A stretch of DNA of 64,000 bases, from the NCBI GenBank assembly GCA_036504595.1, contig DASXUX010000028.1, forward strand, positions 39,311 through 103,310, in the 5' to 3' direction. Both the position numbers and the translations under genes were made by a program. Positions 1 to 8,442 of this stretch are shown piece by piece. This DNA comes from DASXUX01 sp036504595. GTDB lineage: Bacteria; Planctomycetota; SZUA-567; H5-PLA8. The number at the start of each line of letters is the position of its first letter. Position 1 is the first letter of the stretch. The notes under the pieces are model-generated. The model ran no database searches and was not told the origin of the DNA. It was given only the letters and a program-made list of their open reading frames with translations.

Positions 1-787
1 ACTTCAGAGCGTTCAGTGCGCGCCGCTGAACGGTCACGTCGCGGTCGATTCCCAGCACGTAAATCTGACCGCTGACATTCACCGGCATGCTGCGCCATTC
101 AAAACAGTTGTCTCTCCCGTCCGGCCGCAGCCAACTGGCGACGCCGCTGGCAGCGTGCAGGTTCCGAAGCTTGCGCATGACTTCATGGTCTTCGGCGGTC
201 GTGAGCAACGAGCGGGCGCAGGGGAGCAGATCGTCCTTTTCCATGAGCTGCTCTTCAGTGTAGCCCGACATCTCCACAAAACGCTGATTGCACGCCAACA
301 ACCGCATCTTGCCGGTCTCGGTGTCGAACAGCCGCACGTTGATGCCGTCCGGCGCGTTCTCAACGACCAACCGCGAAATCCAGGCACTGCGCATCAGGTT
401 GTCGGGAGAGCGTGTATCGATTTGCAGCGGCCGAATGCGCAGCAGCAGGTACGGCTTTCCTCCCGCGTTGTAAGTGATTGCGCCCAGATGGCAGGGCACT
501 TCGTCGCCGCTGCGGTTGGTCAGGAAGCAGTCGCGCGGCTTGGCGGCAATCTCGGCGGCAAAACGGTCGAAGCTCTCACGGTCGGCTGCAAGTGAGCGCA
601 GGGCCAGAACAGTGTAGAAGCGGCGCTCCACCCATTCTCCGCGCCCGGCGCCGACTTGGCGCTCCAGCGGAGCACTGGCGCTGACGATCGTCGCGGTATC
701 CGTCTGCACCAACAGTATGCAGTCGGAGGTGGTCTCGCAGATCGCGTTGAAATGCGCCCATTCGTTTTCGAACTGCCCGCCGCTCAT
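1..787 (-). CDS. PAS-domain sensor protein, 3' part beyond window edge
   Basis: An open frame runs from ATG at 787-785 to the window edge without a stop, giving the first 262 residues. The first half reads as a PAS-like segment (SDCILLVQTDTATIVSASAPLE and following). The second half is a clearer PAS fold, with DGINVRLFDTETGKM, then ACNQRFVEMSGYTEEQL, ending in the PAC-like strand YVLGIDRDVTVQRRALNAL. Such tandem PAS segments normally precede a histidine kinase, GGDEF or other output domain, which would lie beyond base 1. A GGGAG motif sits about 14 nt upstream of the chosen ATG. It is separated from the acyl-CoA dehydrogenase gene by a hairpin, so it may be transcribed independently. Output function cannot be told from what is visible. 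Confidence 0.8.
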   Translation of the reverse strand, partial: MSGGQFENEWAHFNAICETTSDCILLVQTDTATIVSASAPLERQVGAGRGEWVERRFYTVLALRSLAADRESFDRFAAEIAAKPRDCFLTNRSGDEVPCHLGAITYNAGGKPYLLLRIRPLQIDTRSPDNLMRSAWISRLVVENAPDGINVRLFDTETGKMRLLACNQRFVEMSGYTEEQLMEKDDLLPCARSLLTTAEDHEVMRKLRNLHAASGVASWLRPDGRDNCFEWRSMPVNVSGQIYVLGIDRDVTVQRRALNALK

Positions 788-851
788 GCTGCACTCGTTC
801 TCCCTCGCATGAGATAATACACCCATCACGGAAAACACAAGGGGCGGGGCG

Positions 852-890
852 GATTGCCCGTGTAGGGGCGCGCCGGATTCACGGGCAATC
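852..890. repeat. 11-bp inverted repeat between two minus-strand genes
   Basis: Perfect 11-bp arms (GATTGCCCGTG at 852-862 and its complement at 880-890) flank a 17-nt GC-rich loop. It lies between the 3' end of the acyl-CoA dehydrogenase gene and the PAS gene. There is no T-run on either side, so it may be a factor-dependent or processing hairpin rather than a classical intrinsic terminator. Confidence 0.6.
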
Positions 891-936
891 TACGCCGCAA
901 AAAGACGTTGCGCAGCCTGCCCGTTCCACGCAGGCA

Positions 937-2076
937 TCAACGCCCCAACGCCTTCCGCGCGATGACCAGGCGCTGAATTTCGCTGGTGCCCTCATACAAC
1001 GTCAGGACGCGCGCGTCGCGATAGAGGCGTTCAACGCGATATTGCCGGCTGTAGCCATAGCCGCCGAAGACCTGCACGGCCCGATATGCGCAGCGATTTG
1101 CCGCTTCGCTGGCGTAAAGTTTGGCGATAGCGGCTTTGTCGGTGAAGGGTTCGCCGGATTGTTTTCGAAATGCTGTCAGCAGCGTCAGCCCACGCGCGGC
1201 CTCAAAGTCAACGGTCGTGTCGGCGACCATCCACTGGATTGCCTGGAAGTCGGCGATCGGCTTGCCGAAGGCCGTGCGTTCTTTTGCGTAGCGCGTCATC
1301 TCCTCCAGGCACGCGGCGATGATCCCGGTGCTCAAGCTGGCGATGCCGATGCGCCCGGAGTCCAGCGCGCTAAGCGCAATCTTCAGGCCCGCGCCATCGG
1401 GGCCCAGCATGTTCTCGGCAGGAACCGTGCAGTCGTCGAAACTCACCGGCGAGGTGTGGCTGGCGCGCTGGCCCATTTTCGGCTCAGGCTTGCCGATCTT
1501 CAAGCCGCGCGTGCCGGCTTCCACCAGAAACGTGCTGATGCCTCTTGTGCGCTTCGCCGGATCGGTGACGGCCATCACCAGAAAAATCCCCGCATGCGAC
1601 GCGTTGCTGATCCACGTCTTCTCGCCGTTAAGCACATAGCGATCGCCTTTGCGTTCCGCGCGCGTCGCAATGGCCTGCACGTCGGACCCGGCGTGCGGTT
1701 CAGTTAACGCGAATGCCCCCAACCCTTCCAGCGAATTGAAGCGCGGCAGGTACTTCTGCTTTTGCTCGTCGGTGCCCCACTGGGTAATCGTTTCCGCGAC
1801 CAGATTGTTGACGGACAAAATCACGGCTGTTGATGCGTCCGCGCGCGCGATCTCCATGATCGCCAGCGCGTAGCTGATCGCATCCAACCCCGCTCCGCCG
1901 CTCGATTCGGGGATCATCATGCCCAGCAGGCCCAGTTCTCCGAGTTCGCGCACGGCCGCTTCGGGGAACTCTTCCTTCTCATCGAGGAGCGCCGCGTTGG
2001 GCAGCAGTTTCTTCTCGGCAAATTCGCGAGCTGTTTCGCGCGCGGACTCCTGCATATCGCTTAGCTTTAAGTCCAT
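937..2076 (-). CDS. acyl-CoA dehydrogenase
   Basis: A 379-residue protein of normal family length. It should catalyse FAD-dependent alpha,beta-dehydrogenation of an acyl-CoA in the cytoplasm, passing electrons to electron-transfer flavoprotein. Visible family signatures are the FAD/substrate motif AFALTEPHAGSDVQAI (about 140-155), the helical C-terminal domain with FGKPIADFQAIQWMVAD, VQVFGGYGYSR, and the C-terminal LYEGTSEIQR whose glutamate is the usual catalytic base. The chain-length and branched-chain specificity cannot be decided; the sequence is closest in style to short-chain/butyryl-type enzymes. No ETF, thiolase or enoyl-CoA hydratase gene is nearby, so the pathway is not defined by context. 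Confidence is high for family. Confidence 0.95.
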   Translation of the reverse strand: MDLKLSDMQESARETAREFAEKKLLPNAALLDEKEEFPEAAVRELGELGLLGMMIPESSGGAGLDAISYALAIMEIARADASTAVILSVNNLVAETITQWGTDEQKQKYLPRFNSLEGLGAFALTEPHAGSDVQAIATRAERKGDRYVLNGEKTWISNASHAGIFLVMAVTDPAKRTRGISTFLVEAGTRGLKIGKPEPKMGQRASHTSPVSFDDCTVPAENMLGPDGAGLKIALSALDSGRIGIASLSTGIIAACLEEMTRYAKERTAFGKPIADFQAIQWMVADTTVDFEAARGLTLLTAFRKQSGEPFTDKAAIAKLYASEAANRCAYRAVQVFGGYGYSRQYRVERLYRDARVLTLYEGTSEIQRLVIARKALGR

Positions 2077-2215
2077 GATAGTTGATCCTGCTGATGCACT
2101 GCGGACATCTATGACATACTCGGGACACGGCGGATTTCCGGTCGCTATCCCTTTTCCAGATACCCTGAACTGCGTGGTTTATTCGGCGTGACCAGCGGCT
2201 GAGATTACTCGGAAG

Positions 2216-2914
2216 TCAGCCACCCAGCACTGCGAGAGCTTTGGCCTGGTCTTCGAAAACGCGGAGCGCGTCTTTGCTCTTCATCGTCTGAATCTTTTGC
2301 ATCATGCTGTGGGTGAGGCTGCAGAGCACGAAATCCGCGCCCGAGCGGCGGAATTGGTCTCGAATGCCGGCCAACTCCTTAAACGAAATGGCCGAGAGTG
2401 TTGAAACTTTGCTCAAGTCCACCAGCACGGCTTTGGGATGACAATCCAGCACAGTCATCAATTCGTCTTTGAGGTAACGTGTGTCATCTGCGCGGTCGGG
2501 TTGAGCGACTGTTGCGACCAGGACATTTCCCGAAGGCTGCAGCTTCAGGAGTCCGCCGGGCGTCTGCTTCGGCGTTTCCGGCAGGCCGACCGCTTTGAGT
2601 TCCTGCGTCTCGGAACCATCCGGACGCGGGTGGCTGGGACTGTAGACGACTGTTTCCGTCACGGAAGACAGCATCAGCGCACGCATATCGTTGACGCGCT
2701 TGCGCACGGCCTTCGGGTCACTGATTTCCAGGCAGGATTCCTGTATCTTCCGCAAATCGGTATAGGTGCCGACGATAAGACACTCGCGCTGGCGCTCCGG
2801 CGTGATCATCCACAGCGTCCAACCCGACGTGAACGGCTCGCACTGACCAAGCACGACCTCGCCGCGAACATCGAACTCGGGCTCCTTAGTGATGACTAAC
2901 AGTCGTCGCCGCAT
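2216..2914 (-). CDS. STAS-domain (anti-sigma-factor-antagonist-like) protein
   Basis: Read from the ATG at 2914, which has a GGGGCGG ribosome site just upstream, this encodes 232 residues. The C-terminal half (about 120-230) is a STAS-like alpha/beta fold: LLKLQPSGNVLVATV, then KAVLVDLSKVSTLSAISFKELAGIRDQFRRSGADFVLCSLTHSMMQKIQTM, the pattern of SpoIIAA-type regulators. The usual DSSG phosphorylation loop is altered (SAIS), although serines remain. The N-terminal half starts LLVITKEPEFDVRGEVVLGQCEPFTSGWTLWMITPERQRECLIVG and is not recognised. Neighbours on the same strand are a coiled-coil protein and a zinc-ribbon membrane protein, suggesting a small signalling cluster. No partner kinase (RsbW-like) is visible. 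Role is inferred. Confidence 0.75.
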   Translation of the reverse strand: MRRRLLVITKEPEFDVRGEVVLGQCEPFTSGWTLWMITPERQRECLIVGTYTDLRKIQESCLEISDPKAVRKRVNDMRALMLSSVTETVVYSPSHPRPDGSETQELKAVGLPETPKQTPGGLLKLQPSGNVLVATVAQPDRADDTRYLKDELMTVLDCHPKAVLVDLSKVSTLSAISFKELAGIRDQFRRSGADFVLCSLTHSMMQKIQTMKSKDALRVFEDQAKALAVLGG

Positions 2915-3093
2915 CAATCGTCCGCCCCGACCCGGCACCGAATGGCAACACCACACCACCCCGTACGGGATTAAGCACGATGCCAAACGTAGCTGTTTGC
3001 GCCACGTCTTTCAAGGGGAATCCACGAACCTGTAGCGCAATCCGTCTGCGATTGTGTCGGAGGGTACACAATCCACGAGGACAGTGGTTGGAC

Positions 3094-3885
3094 TTACGTT
3101 CCCACAGCCTGAGCGGATTGAGCTTCGGCGGACGTGTCGCCGTTTTCCTCGCCCGTACCTTGGCCGGCGCCAAGCACGACGGAAATCCGCTGCGAGATGT
3201 CCGAGCGCGTCTTGTCCAGGAGGGTGTGCAGGCGTTTAGCTGCTTCGTCGAGCTTGGCCACGTGCTGCGTAACTTCTTCGCGTGTGCTGGTGACTTCACG
3301 CTCAAGAGACCCGGCTTCGGCCAGCAGCGCCTGCATGCTCCGCTCGTGCTCGGCGTTCAACGGTTCCAGCGCGCCGATGGCGGTTTCCTGCAAACGCTTG
3401 AGCTCATCTGAAATGGCAAAGCGCTCAGTGCGTTCCATCTCCACGCGGCCCAGCGCGGCATCCCGGGCGTGAACGGCTGCTTCTTCGGCCTCTTTTGTTT
3501 CCGCGAGTTTCTGCGTTAGTTCGGCAGCCCGTTTCTCGAGTTCGCGGCGGCCCGCTTGAAGTTGCTCAATTTCCTTGAATGCAGCGGACTGCGTCTGGCG
3601 CACGGCGGCAAAGCGCGAGAGGAATTCACCGAGCGTGTTTTCGAGTTTCTTGCGGGCCTCGACCGCAGCGTCCCGTTCCTGCGCCGCCAGCGCGCGATTC
3701 TGCTCGGCCAAAGCCAGCCGCGTTTCCATCTCCGCAAACTTCGCATCGGCGTCGTCGTGTTCGAGCGGCACTTGCGCCGGCGAGTCTTTGCAGGGCGCGA
3801 ATTTGCCTGTGGACAGGAGGTCGAAGGCGGCGTCGAGCTCGCGATCAACCTGCTCTTCGGTCTCTGGCTTGGGGTCCGTGGCCAT
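3094..3885 (-). CDS. cytoplasmic coiled-coil protein, function unknown
   Basis: This encodes 263 residues from the MATD start at 3885, chosen because a GAGG motif lies 8 nt upstream; MSMATD at 3891 is an alternative. After an acidic N-terminus (KPETEEQVDRELDAAFDLL) nearly the whole chain from about residue 50 to 235 is heptad-rich and charged (LALAEQNRALAAQERDAAVEARKKLEN, LQAGRRELEKRAAELTQKLAET, LEREVTSTREEVTQHVAKLDEAAKRLHTLL). No signal peptide or membrane segment is present. The tail is Ala/Glu/Ser-rich low-complexity sequence. It sits between a zinc-ribbon membrane protein and the STAS protein on the same strand and could be a scaffold in the same pathway. No specific family is recognised. 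Confidence 0.75.
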   Translation of the reverse strand: MATDPKPETEEQVDRELDAAFDLLSTGKFAPCKDSPAQVPLEHDDADAKFAEMETRLALAEQNRALAAQERDAAVEARKKLENTLGEFLSRFAAVRQTQSAAFKEIEQLQAGRRELEKRAAELTQKLAETKEAEEAAVHARDAALGRVEMERTERFAISDELKRLQETAIGALEPLNAEHERSMQALLAEAGSLEREVTSTREEVTQHVAKLDEAAKRLHTLLDKTRSDISQRISVVLGAGQGTGEENGDTSAEAQSAQAVGT

Positions 3886-4051
3886 GCTCATGTCCTCGCT
3901 CGAACAGCGTGACAATTTCCGTCATCACCCGCCAATTTCAGCACTCGAAAACGCCAAATTACGTCAGTCAAGCCCCTATGATCACTGGCCTGCAACTCTT
4001 GTTCAACCTCACTCTTATGCACAATGTATACCAGCCGCGCTAAAGCCTATA

Positions 4052-4073
4052 ACTTGCACCGACAGGTGCAAGT
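4052..4073. repeat. 9-bp hairpin with GACA loop
   Basis: ACTTGCACC and GGTGCAAGT form a perfect 9-bp stem around a four-base loop. It lies between the zinc-ribbon membrane gene (ends 4175) and the coiled-coil gene (starts 3885), both on the minus strand. No T-run follows, so its role as a terminator is uncertain. Confidence 0.5.
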
Positions 4074-4137
4074 GAGAAGTAGCCGATTATGCTGTGTCGG
4101 CCATGGCGTTTGAATTCTCACCTCAGCAGCGTCACTC

Positions 4138-4172
4138 AAAACTAAGAACTGAGAACCCAGAACCGAAACTCC
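4138..4172. repeat. heptanucleotide tandem repeat (AGAACCC-type)
   Basis: Five degenerate 7-nt units in register, for example AGAACTG, AGAACCC and AGAACCG. The array ends two bases from the stop of the zinc-ribbon membrane gene. Confidence 0.75.
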
Positions 4173-4174
4173 AG

Positions 4175-5035
4175 CTACTTGGATACACTTTCAGAACTAG
4201 CGGGTGGCGTGAGGCCGTCTGCTTTCTTCGCCTCTTCCTCCACTATCTCCTCGAGCTCCTCGGCAGCGTCTATGCCACCGGACTCGTCGTCTTCTTCGTT
4301 GTCTTTCACCGCCGGCTTGTCCTGAAGTACTGCTTGAGGCTTCGCGCTTTCCTCAGCCTTCGCCGCAGGCTTTTCCTTCGACACGCTTTCTTTGCGCGAA
4401 GAAGGCTTCTTGGATGTGGGAACGGTGGCCTGCGCGGAATCGCAAGCGGCTGCTGCCGCCTTGCGTTTGCAGTGTAGGCGATAGAGATAGCAGACCCAGC
4501 CGCCGAATCCGAGCAGCTCACCTAAAAGCATCCCAATCAATTCCATCCAGGGCGAGCCAATCTGAATCTGGTCACCCCACGGCGTCTCGTGAACGCCCTT
4601 ATGATGCTGTACCTCCGGGAACGTCAAAAGCAGAATCACAAGGACGACCGCTGGGCCGGCGACCATGAAGCCGACCATCGGAAGAATGCCGCCAGGAGTA
4701 TCTTTAGGCCGTTGAGCCGCCTTCTTGCCGTTCTCGCCATCTTTCTGGCCTGAACTGCGCGCGGAGCGGCCGGCTGTGCGGCGCGGCGGTCCCTTTGCCG
4801 GTTGCTTCTCCTCCGGGTCATCAAAGTGAAAGACTTCGGCGCTGCCCTGCAGAACTTCGAACTTGGCGGCTTCCTTCTTGTCTTCTTCGCTCATGAGCTC
4901 GACCACGTTGCCGCCCAGGTAGCGGTACTCTTTATTGCACCAGGGACAGACAATCCGGTCGCCAGTCCGATGACTGGTCACGTCGAACACCACTTGCCCG
5001 CAACTGCATGGAATCGAATGGTCGGGAGATGACAT
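4175..5035 (-). CDS. zinc-ribbon protein with two membrane segments and acidic tail
   Basis: This encodes 286 residues from the ATG at 5035, chosen over an upstream in-frame ATG because GGGAG lies about 9 nt before it. The first 30 residues hold a CxCG...CPWC zinc-ribbon (IPCSCGQVVFDVTSHRTGDRIVCPWC). A basic, disordered linker follows. Two hydrophobic segments come next, one in MVGFMVAGPAVVLVILLL and one around LIGMLLGELLGFGGWVCYLY. The C-terminus is a long Lys/Glu-rich tail ending in runs of acidic residues (EEDDESGG, AAEELEEIVEEEAKK). Short zinc ribbons followed by a TM are common in planctomycete proteins of unknown role. It probably sits in the inner membrane with ribbon and tail in the cytoplasm. 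No function is assigned. Confidence 0.75.
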   Translation of the reverse strand: MSSPDHSIPCSCGQVVFDVTSHRTGDRIVCPWCNKEYRYLGGNVVELMSEEDKKEAAKFEVLQGSAEVFHFDDPEEKQPAKGPPRRTAGRSARSSGQKDGENGKKAAQRPKDTPGGILPMVGFMVAGPAVVLVILLLTFPEVQHHKGVHETPWGDQIQIGSPWMELIGMLLGELLGFGGWVCYLYRLHCKRKAAAAACDSAQATVPTSKKPSSRKESVSKEKPAAKAEESAKPQAVLQDKPAVKDNEEDDESGGIDAAEELEEIVEEEAKKADGLTPPASSESVSK

Positions 5036-5124
5036 GTCAGCACTCCCGATGCCCATGCACTGCCGCTGCGTCGCTCAAAGTGAATCTGAAATGCATCCGT
5101 AACATCCGCTTCTTCTCAATCCGC

Positions 5125-5159
5125 ATCACTCGTCACCCGTCACCCGTCACTCGTCACTT
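5125..5159. repeat. heptanucleotide tandem repeat (GTCACCC-type) overlapping gatA stop
   Basis: Five units in register (ATCACTC, GTCACCC twice, GTCACTC, GTCACTT). The complement of one unit supplies the gatA stop codon at 5147-5149 and the last codons of gatA, so the repeat has shaped the end of the protein. Confidence 0.8.
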
Positions 5160-6622
5160 GGTCTTGCCAGATGATGTTCTGTCCGAAGCTGATACGCCAG
5201 GGCAATCTTCAGCAGACCCGCTTCGTCGAACTCCCGGCCCATTAACTGCACTCCGACCGGCAACCCCGCGCCGGTGCGGCCACACGGCAGCGAGATGCCC
5301 GGAATCGCTGCGAGATTCGCTGGCGTGGTGAAAATGTCGTTGAGGTACATCGCCAGCGGATCGTCGGTCTTCTCGCCAATTTTGAACGCCGGTGTCGGCG
5401 TCGTCGGGCAGATGAGCGCGTCCACTTTCTTGAATGCCTCGATGAAATCCCCGCGCAGCAGCGAGCGCACTTTCTGCGCCTTTAAGTAGTAGGCGTCATA
5501 GTAGCCGCTCGACAGCGCGTAGGTTCCCAGCATGATGCGCCGTTTCACTTCGGCTCCGAAACCTTCCGCTCGCGACCGCGAGTACATATCGACGAGGCCG
5601 GTTTTCTCCTTCGTGCGATAGCCATAATGCACGCCGTCGAAGCGGGCGAGGTTGGAGGATGCTTCCGCCGTCGCGATGAGGTAGTAGACCGGCACAGCGT
5701 ACTCCGTGTGTGGCAGCGAAATGTCCACAATCTCCGCGCCCAGTGAGCGGTACACATCAATCGCTGCGCGTACAAGCTTCTCGACTTCAGCATCCGCGCC
5801 GCCGACGAAGTACTCCTTGGGAATTCCCAGCCGCACCCCCTTTAGACTGGCCGGCGCGTTCAGGTCCAATAGTTCCGCGGGCGTGGGCTTATCGGCGCTG
5901 GTGGCGTCGGCAATGTCTTTGCCGCTGATGACACCTAGCAGTAGCGCCGCATCCGAGACGTTTCGCGCAAACGGGCCGATCTGGTCGAGTGAACTGGCGA
6001 ACGCAACGAGCCCATAGCGCGAAACGCGGCCATAGGTCGGCTTGAGCCCCGTTACGCCGCAGAACGCCGCCGGTTGGCGGATCGATCCGCCCGTATCCGA
6101 CCCCAGAGCCATTGGCACGATGCTGGCCGCAACCGCCGCCGCTGACCCTCCGGAGGAGCCGCCCGGGACGCGCTCCAGATCCCATGGGTTGCGGGTGACG
6201 GCGAACGCTGAATTCTCCGTCGAACTGCCCATGGCGAACTCGTCGAGGTTCGTCTTACCGATGGGAATGCCGCCCTCATCCAGAATGCGCTGTACCGCCG
6301 TGGCCGTGTAGGGTGGAACGTAGTTCTCCAGAATCTTCGATGAACACGTCGTACGCACGCCATTCAGGCACATGTTGTCTTTGATCGCCACCGGCACACC
6401 GGCCAGCTTGCCGAACTTGCCGTTGGCTGCGTCCCGGTCCACGCGCTGAGCGGCGTCTATCGCCAATGGTTCGAGCAGACAGTTGAATGCCTTTAGTTTC
6501 GGATCGAGCGCCCGCGCGCGTTCCAGCGCTGCCTTGGCGATCTCAAGCGCTGAAAAACGCCGCTCGCGAATACCCGCCACGATCTCGCGGGCGCTCAGTT
6601 TCGGATAGTCAATGCCTGGCAC
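5147..6622 (-). CDS. gatA: Asp-tRNA(Asn)/Glu-tRNA(Gln) amidotransferase subunit A
   Basis: A 491-residue amidase-signature protein. GatA releases ammonia from glutamine or asparagine and feeds it to GatB, which amidates misacylated Glu-tRNA(Gln) or Asp-tRNA(Asn) in the cytoplasm. The Lys-cisSer-Ser triad is visible: Lys81 in VPVAIKDN, the serines at 155-156 in PGGSSGGSA, and Ser179 in GSDTGGSIRQPA. The C-terminal DALICPTTPTPAFKIGEK and ISLPCGRTGAGLPVGVQLMG are typical of GatA rather than other amidases. The start is GTG at 6622, with GGGAGG about 7 nt upstream. GatB and GatC are not in the window. The final residues and stop codon are encoded by a heptanucleotide repeat. Confidence 0.95.
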   Translation of the reverse strand: MPGIDYPKLSAREIVAGIRERRFSALEIAKAALERARALDPKLKAFNCLLEPLAIDAAQRVDRDAANGKFGKLAGVPVAIKDNMCLNGVRTTCSSKILENYVPPYTATAVQRILDEGGIPIGKTNLDEFAMGSSTENSAFAVTRNPWDLERVPGGSSGGSAAAVAASIVPMALGSDTGGSIRQPAAFCGVTGLKPTYGRVSRYGLVAFASSLDQIGPFARNVSDAALLLGVISGKDIADATSADKPTPAELLDLNAPASLKGVRLGIPKEYFVGGADAEVEKLVRAAIDVYRSLGAEIVDISLPHTEYAVPVYYLIATAEASSNLARFDGVHYGYRTKEKTGLVDMYSRSRAEGFGAEVKRRIMLGTYALSSGYYDAYYLKAQKVRSLLRGDFIEAFKKVDALICPTTPTPAFKIGEKTDDPLAMYLNDIFTTPANLAAIPGISLPCGRTGAGLPVGVQLMGREFDEAGLLKIALAYQLRTEHHLARPSDE

Positions 6623-6780
6623 AGTCGTCCTCCCGTTGATCCGAACATCGTAAAGCGCTGTTCAGCGGCGGCAAGAGCGTGCGGAGGCCGCACATCGTAT
6701 TTTTCTGAAAGATTTCGCCAGCGCGTTCGTTAGCCCCTCAGGGAGCATTCTGTCGCCGCACAGACCGGGAGGGTTTTCCC

Positions 6781-7362
6781 ATGCGTTACGCGATTGCCGT
6801 CGTAGTGCTCTTGGCCCTTGCCGTAGGAGTAACGGGGCTTGTCCGTCACGCGCAGTGGCTCAAGACGAAAGGGGAAATCGAAAAGCAGGAGGCCATCAAG
6901 GAAGCCAACCTTCAGCGAGGACAGGACGTTTGGCGCAACGCCGAAAAGGCCGGGCTGCTGTATGTTCTGGGTCGCGAAACGCCGGCCCTATTGGAAGACG
7001 ACGCGAAACTCCGCGCGCGGCTGTTCGAGCCGTTCGTGAAAGACGAGCGCGTGTACAATGTGATCTTTGAGCGACGTTACAGGGACCGGCAGAGGCGCGA
7101 CCAGACCGATGCGAAATACCTCTATGCCGACCGCACTCGCATAGACGTGTTGAACCTCGTCAATGAGGAACGATCCGGCGTGCGCCTGCAATACGCCCTC
7201 GCAGATCGCAAGAACGTCAACTGCGTCTTCGCCACCAAGATCATCCCCGCTCCCGGGGATGATAACGTCAATCTCGGCGGGATGATCACCGTTCTGGTTC
7301 GCGCTGAGGAGGACAATCGCTTCCTCCTTGCGAAAAAGCCCGCCGCTATCGCCGGACGATAG
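6781..7362 (+). CDS. membrane-anchored protein with orphan domain (paralogue of 17991-18977)
   Basis: 193 residues with a good GGGAGG site 9 nt before the ATG. Residues 4-22 form a single N-terminal membrane segment (YAIAVVVLLALAVGVTGL), followed by a charged helix (KGEIEKQEAIKEANLQRGQDVW). The remaining domain (about 45-180) aligns by eye with the C-terminus of the larger protein at 17991-18977. Shared blocks are DDAKLR near 74-78, YNV.F.RRY.D near 92-102, KYLY.D.TRI near 113-121, and VNLGG.ITV near the end. The family is not recognised. It is most simply a signal-anchored protein with a periplasmic domain. It may form an operon-like series with the following plus-strand genes, although a hairpin element separates them. 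Confidence 0.8.
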   Translation: MRYAIAVVVLLALAVGVTGLVRHAQWLKTKGEIEKQEAIKEANLQRGQDVWRNAEKAGLLYVLGRETPALLEDDAKLRARLFEPFVKDERVYNVIFERRYRDRQRRDQTDAKYLYADRTRIDVLNLVNEERSGVRLQYALADRKNVNCVFATKIIPAPGDDNVNLGGMITVLVRAEEDNRFLLAKKPAAIAGR

Positions 7363-7387
7363 GGTAGAAGCCGCCGGCCCGCTTGAT

Positions 7388-7443
7388 GGTGCCACGGATG
7401 TGTTCGCGCCGGCTTCTTGGCGCGAACTCATCCGTGCCGGTGG
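7388..7443. repeat. hairpin element, GGCTTCTT-loop family, copy 1
   Basis: Arms of 20 nt (7391-7410 and 7419-7438) pair with two mismatches around the loop GGCTTCTT at 7411-7418. The outer edge carries a GGTGCCACG motif. It is 26 nt after the stop of the 193-residue protein. The same loop and a central like-base mismatch are found in the copy at 9354-9406. Confidence 0.75.
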
Positions 7444-7541
7444 AGGAATGAATGGCCTTGGCCGACTTAGTCAATCTCGTGGCGGACTCCCCCAGAATCG
7501 TGTATGCTACAAGGTAGTTGGCCGCATTGGGGGCGGGCGAT

Positions 7542-8345
7542 ATGCCTTTTATACGATTCTCTTCATTATGTTTGATTTTTGCAGCCTTCGTGAGCGCAAA
7601 TGCATCCGCTGACACCGTGACGCTCGATAACGGCCAGACGTTGGAGGGCCGCGTCACGGATGATGGCAAGGTGGTGACGATTCAGCTTGCCCAGGGTGTC
7701 GTCAAAGTTCCTAAGGCGCGTGTTCGGGCCATTACGGCGAAAGTCACGCCGCTGGACGAGTACGCTCAGCGTGCGCAGGATCTGCGCGACGCGGTCAAGA
7801 AAAACAAGCTGGAACCCCAGGCCGAAGGCGATCTTTGGTTTGATCTTGGCAAATGGGCCGACGAGCAGCAGCTTCCGCTGGCCCGCGACGAAGCGTACCG
7901 AACTGCCATCGAGAAGAATCCCGATCAGGCTGGCGCACGGGCAGCCTTGGGATATGTCCTCTACAACTCCCGCTGGTTGACCAAAGCTCAACGGAATATC
8001 GAAATGGGCATGGTGCGCGTGGACGGCAAATGGGTTCCTCGGGAAGCGCAACAGGAAGCACGCAAGGCCAAGGAGGACCGTGAGGCTGACGACCGCCGGC
8101 AGCAGGAACGCGGCGAGCAGAATTCGCGCGCGCGCTCCAATCCACCGCCGCGGCGATACGAAGCTCCAGCCGATCGGAAGCCTGGCGGCGAGACGGTTGA
8201 GCCGTACTCTCCGCGCTCCTCACAGCTTCCGGTTCGCAGCGGCACGACTCCGCTTTGGACCGGGCCGGTGGAGTACCCCGGTCCGATTCTGACGCCCTCC
8301 GGCACTCCCGTGAATGCCCTGCAATATGTGCCGATGAACCGCTAG
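7542..8345 (+). CDS. secreted protein with TPR-like segment, lineage-type
   Basis: 267 residues from the ATG at 7542, which follows a GGGGGCGGG site. Residues 1-24 are a signal peptide (MPFIRFSSLCLIFAAFVSANASA). A small beta domain follows (DTVTLDNGQTLEGRVTDDGKVVTIQLAQGVVKVPKARV); it resembles the start of the secreted protein at 21298-22404. The next portion (about 90-150) is helical with a TPR-like look: LWFDLGKWADEQQLPLARDEAYRTAIEKNPDQAGARAALGYVLY, then a WVPREAQQEARKAKE motif. The C-terminus is Pro/Arg-rich low complexity. This architecture is typical of planctomycete exported proteins of unknown function. The role is not known. Confidence 0.75.
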   Translation: MPFIRFSSLCLIFAAFVSANASADTVTLDNGQTLEGRVTDDGKVVTIQLAQGVVKVPKARVRAITAKVTPLDEYAQRAQDLRDAVKKNKLEPQAEGDLWFDLGKWADEQQLPLARDEAYRTAIEKNPDQAGARAALGYVLYNSRWLTKAQRNIEMGMVRVDGKWVPREAQQEARKAKEDREADDRRQQERGEQNSRARSNPPPRRYEAPADRKPGGETVEPYSPRSSQLPVRSGTTPLWTGPVEYPGPILTPSGTPVNALQYVPMNR

Positions 8346-8350
8346 GGTTA

Positions 8351-8430
8351 TTGGTCATTATAGAGACCGGCCGAGTTCGATTTGAAACCCAATGACGAAT
8401 GACCAATGACCAACGACCAACGACCGAGAG
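8351..8430. repeat. heptanucleotide tandem repeat (CCAATGA-type) with inverted partner
   Basis: Units CCAATGA, CGAATGA, CCAATGA, CCAACGA, CCAACGA and CCGAGAG run in register from 8389 to 8430. TTGGTCATT at 8351-8359 is a perfect complement of AATGACCAA at 8405-8413, so the array can fold back on itself in the gap before the universal stress gene. Confidence 0.8.
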
Positions 8431-8442
8431 GGGCGATACTGT

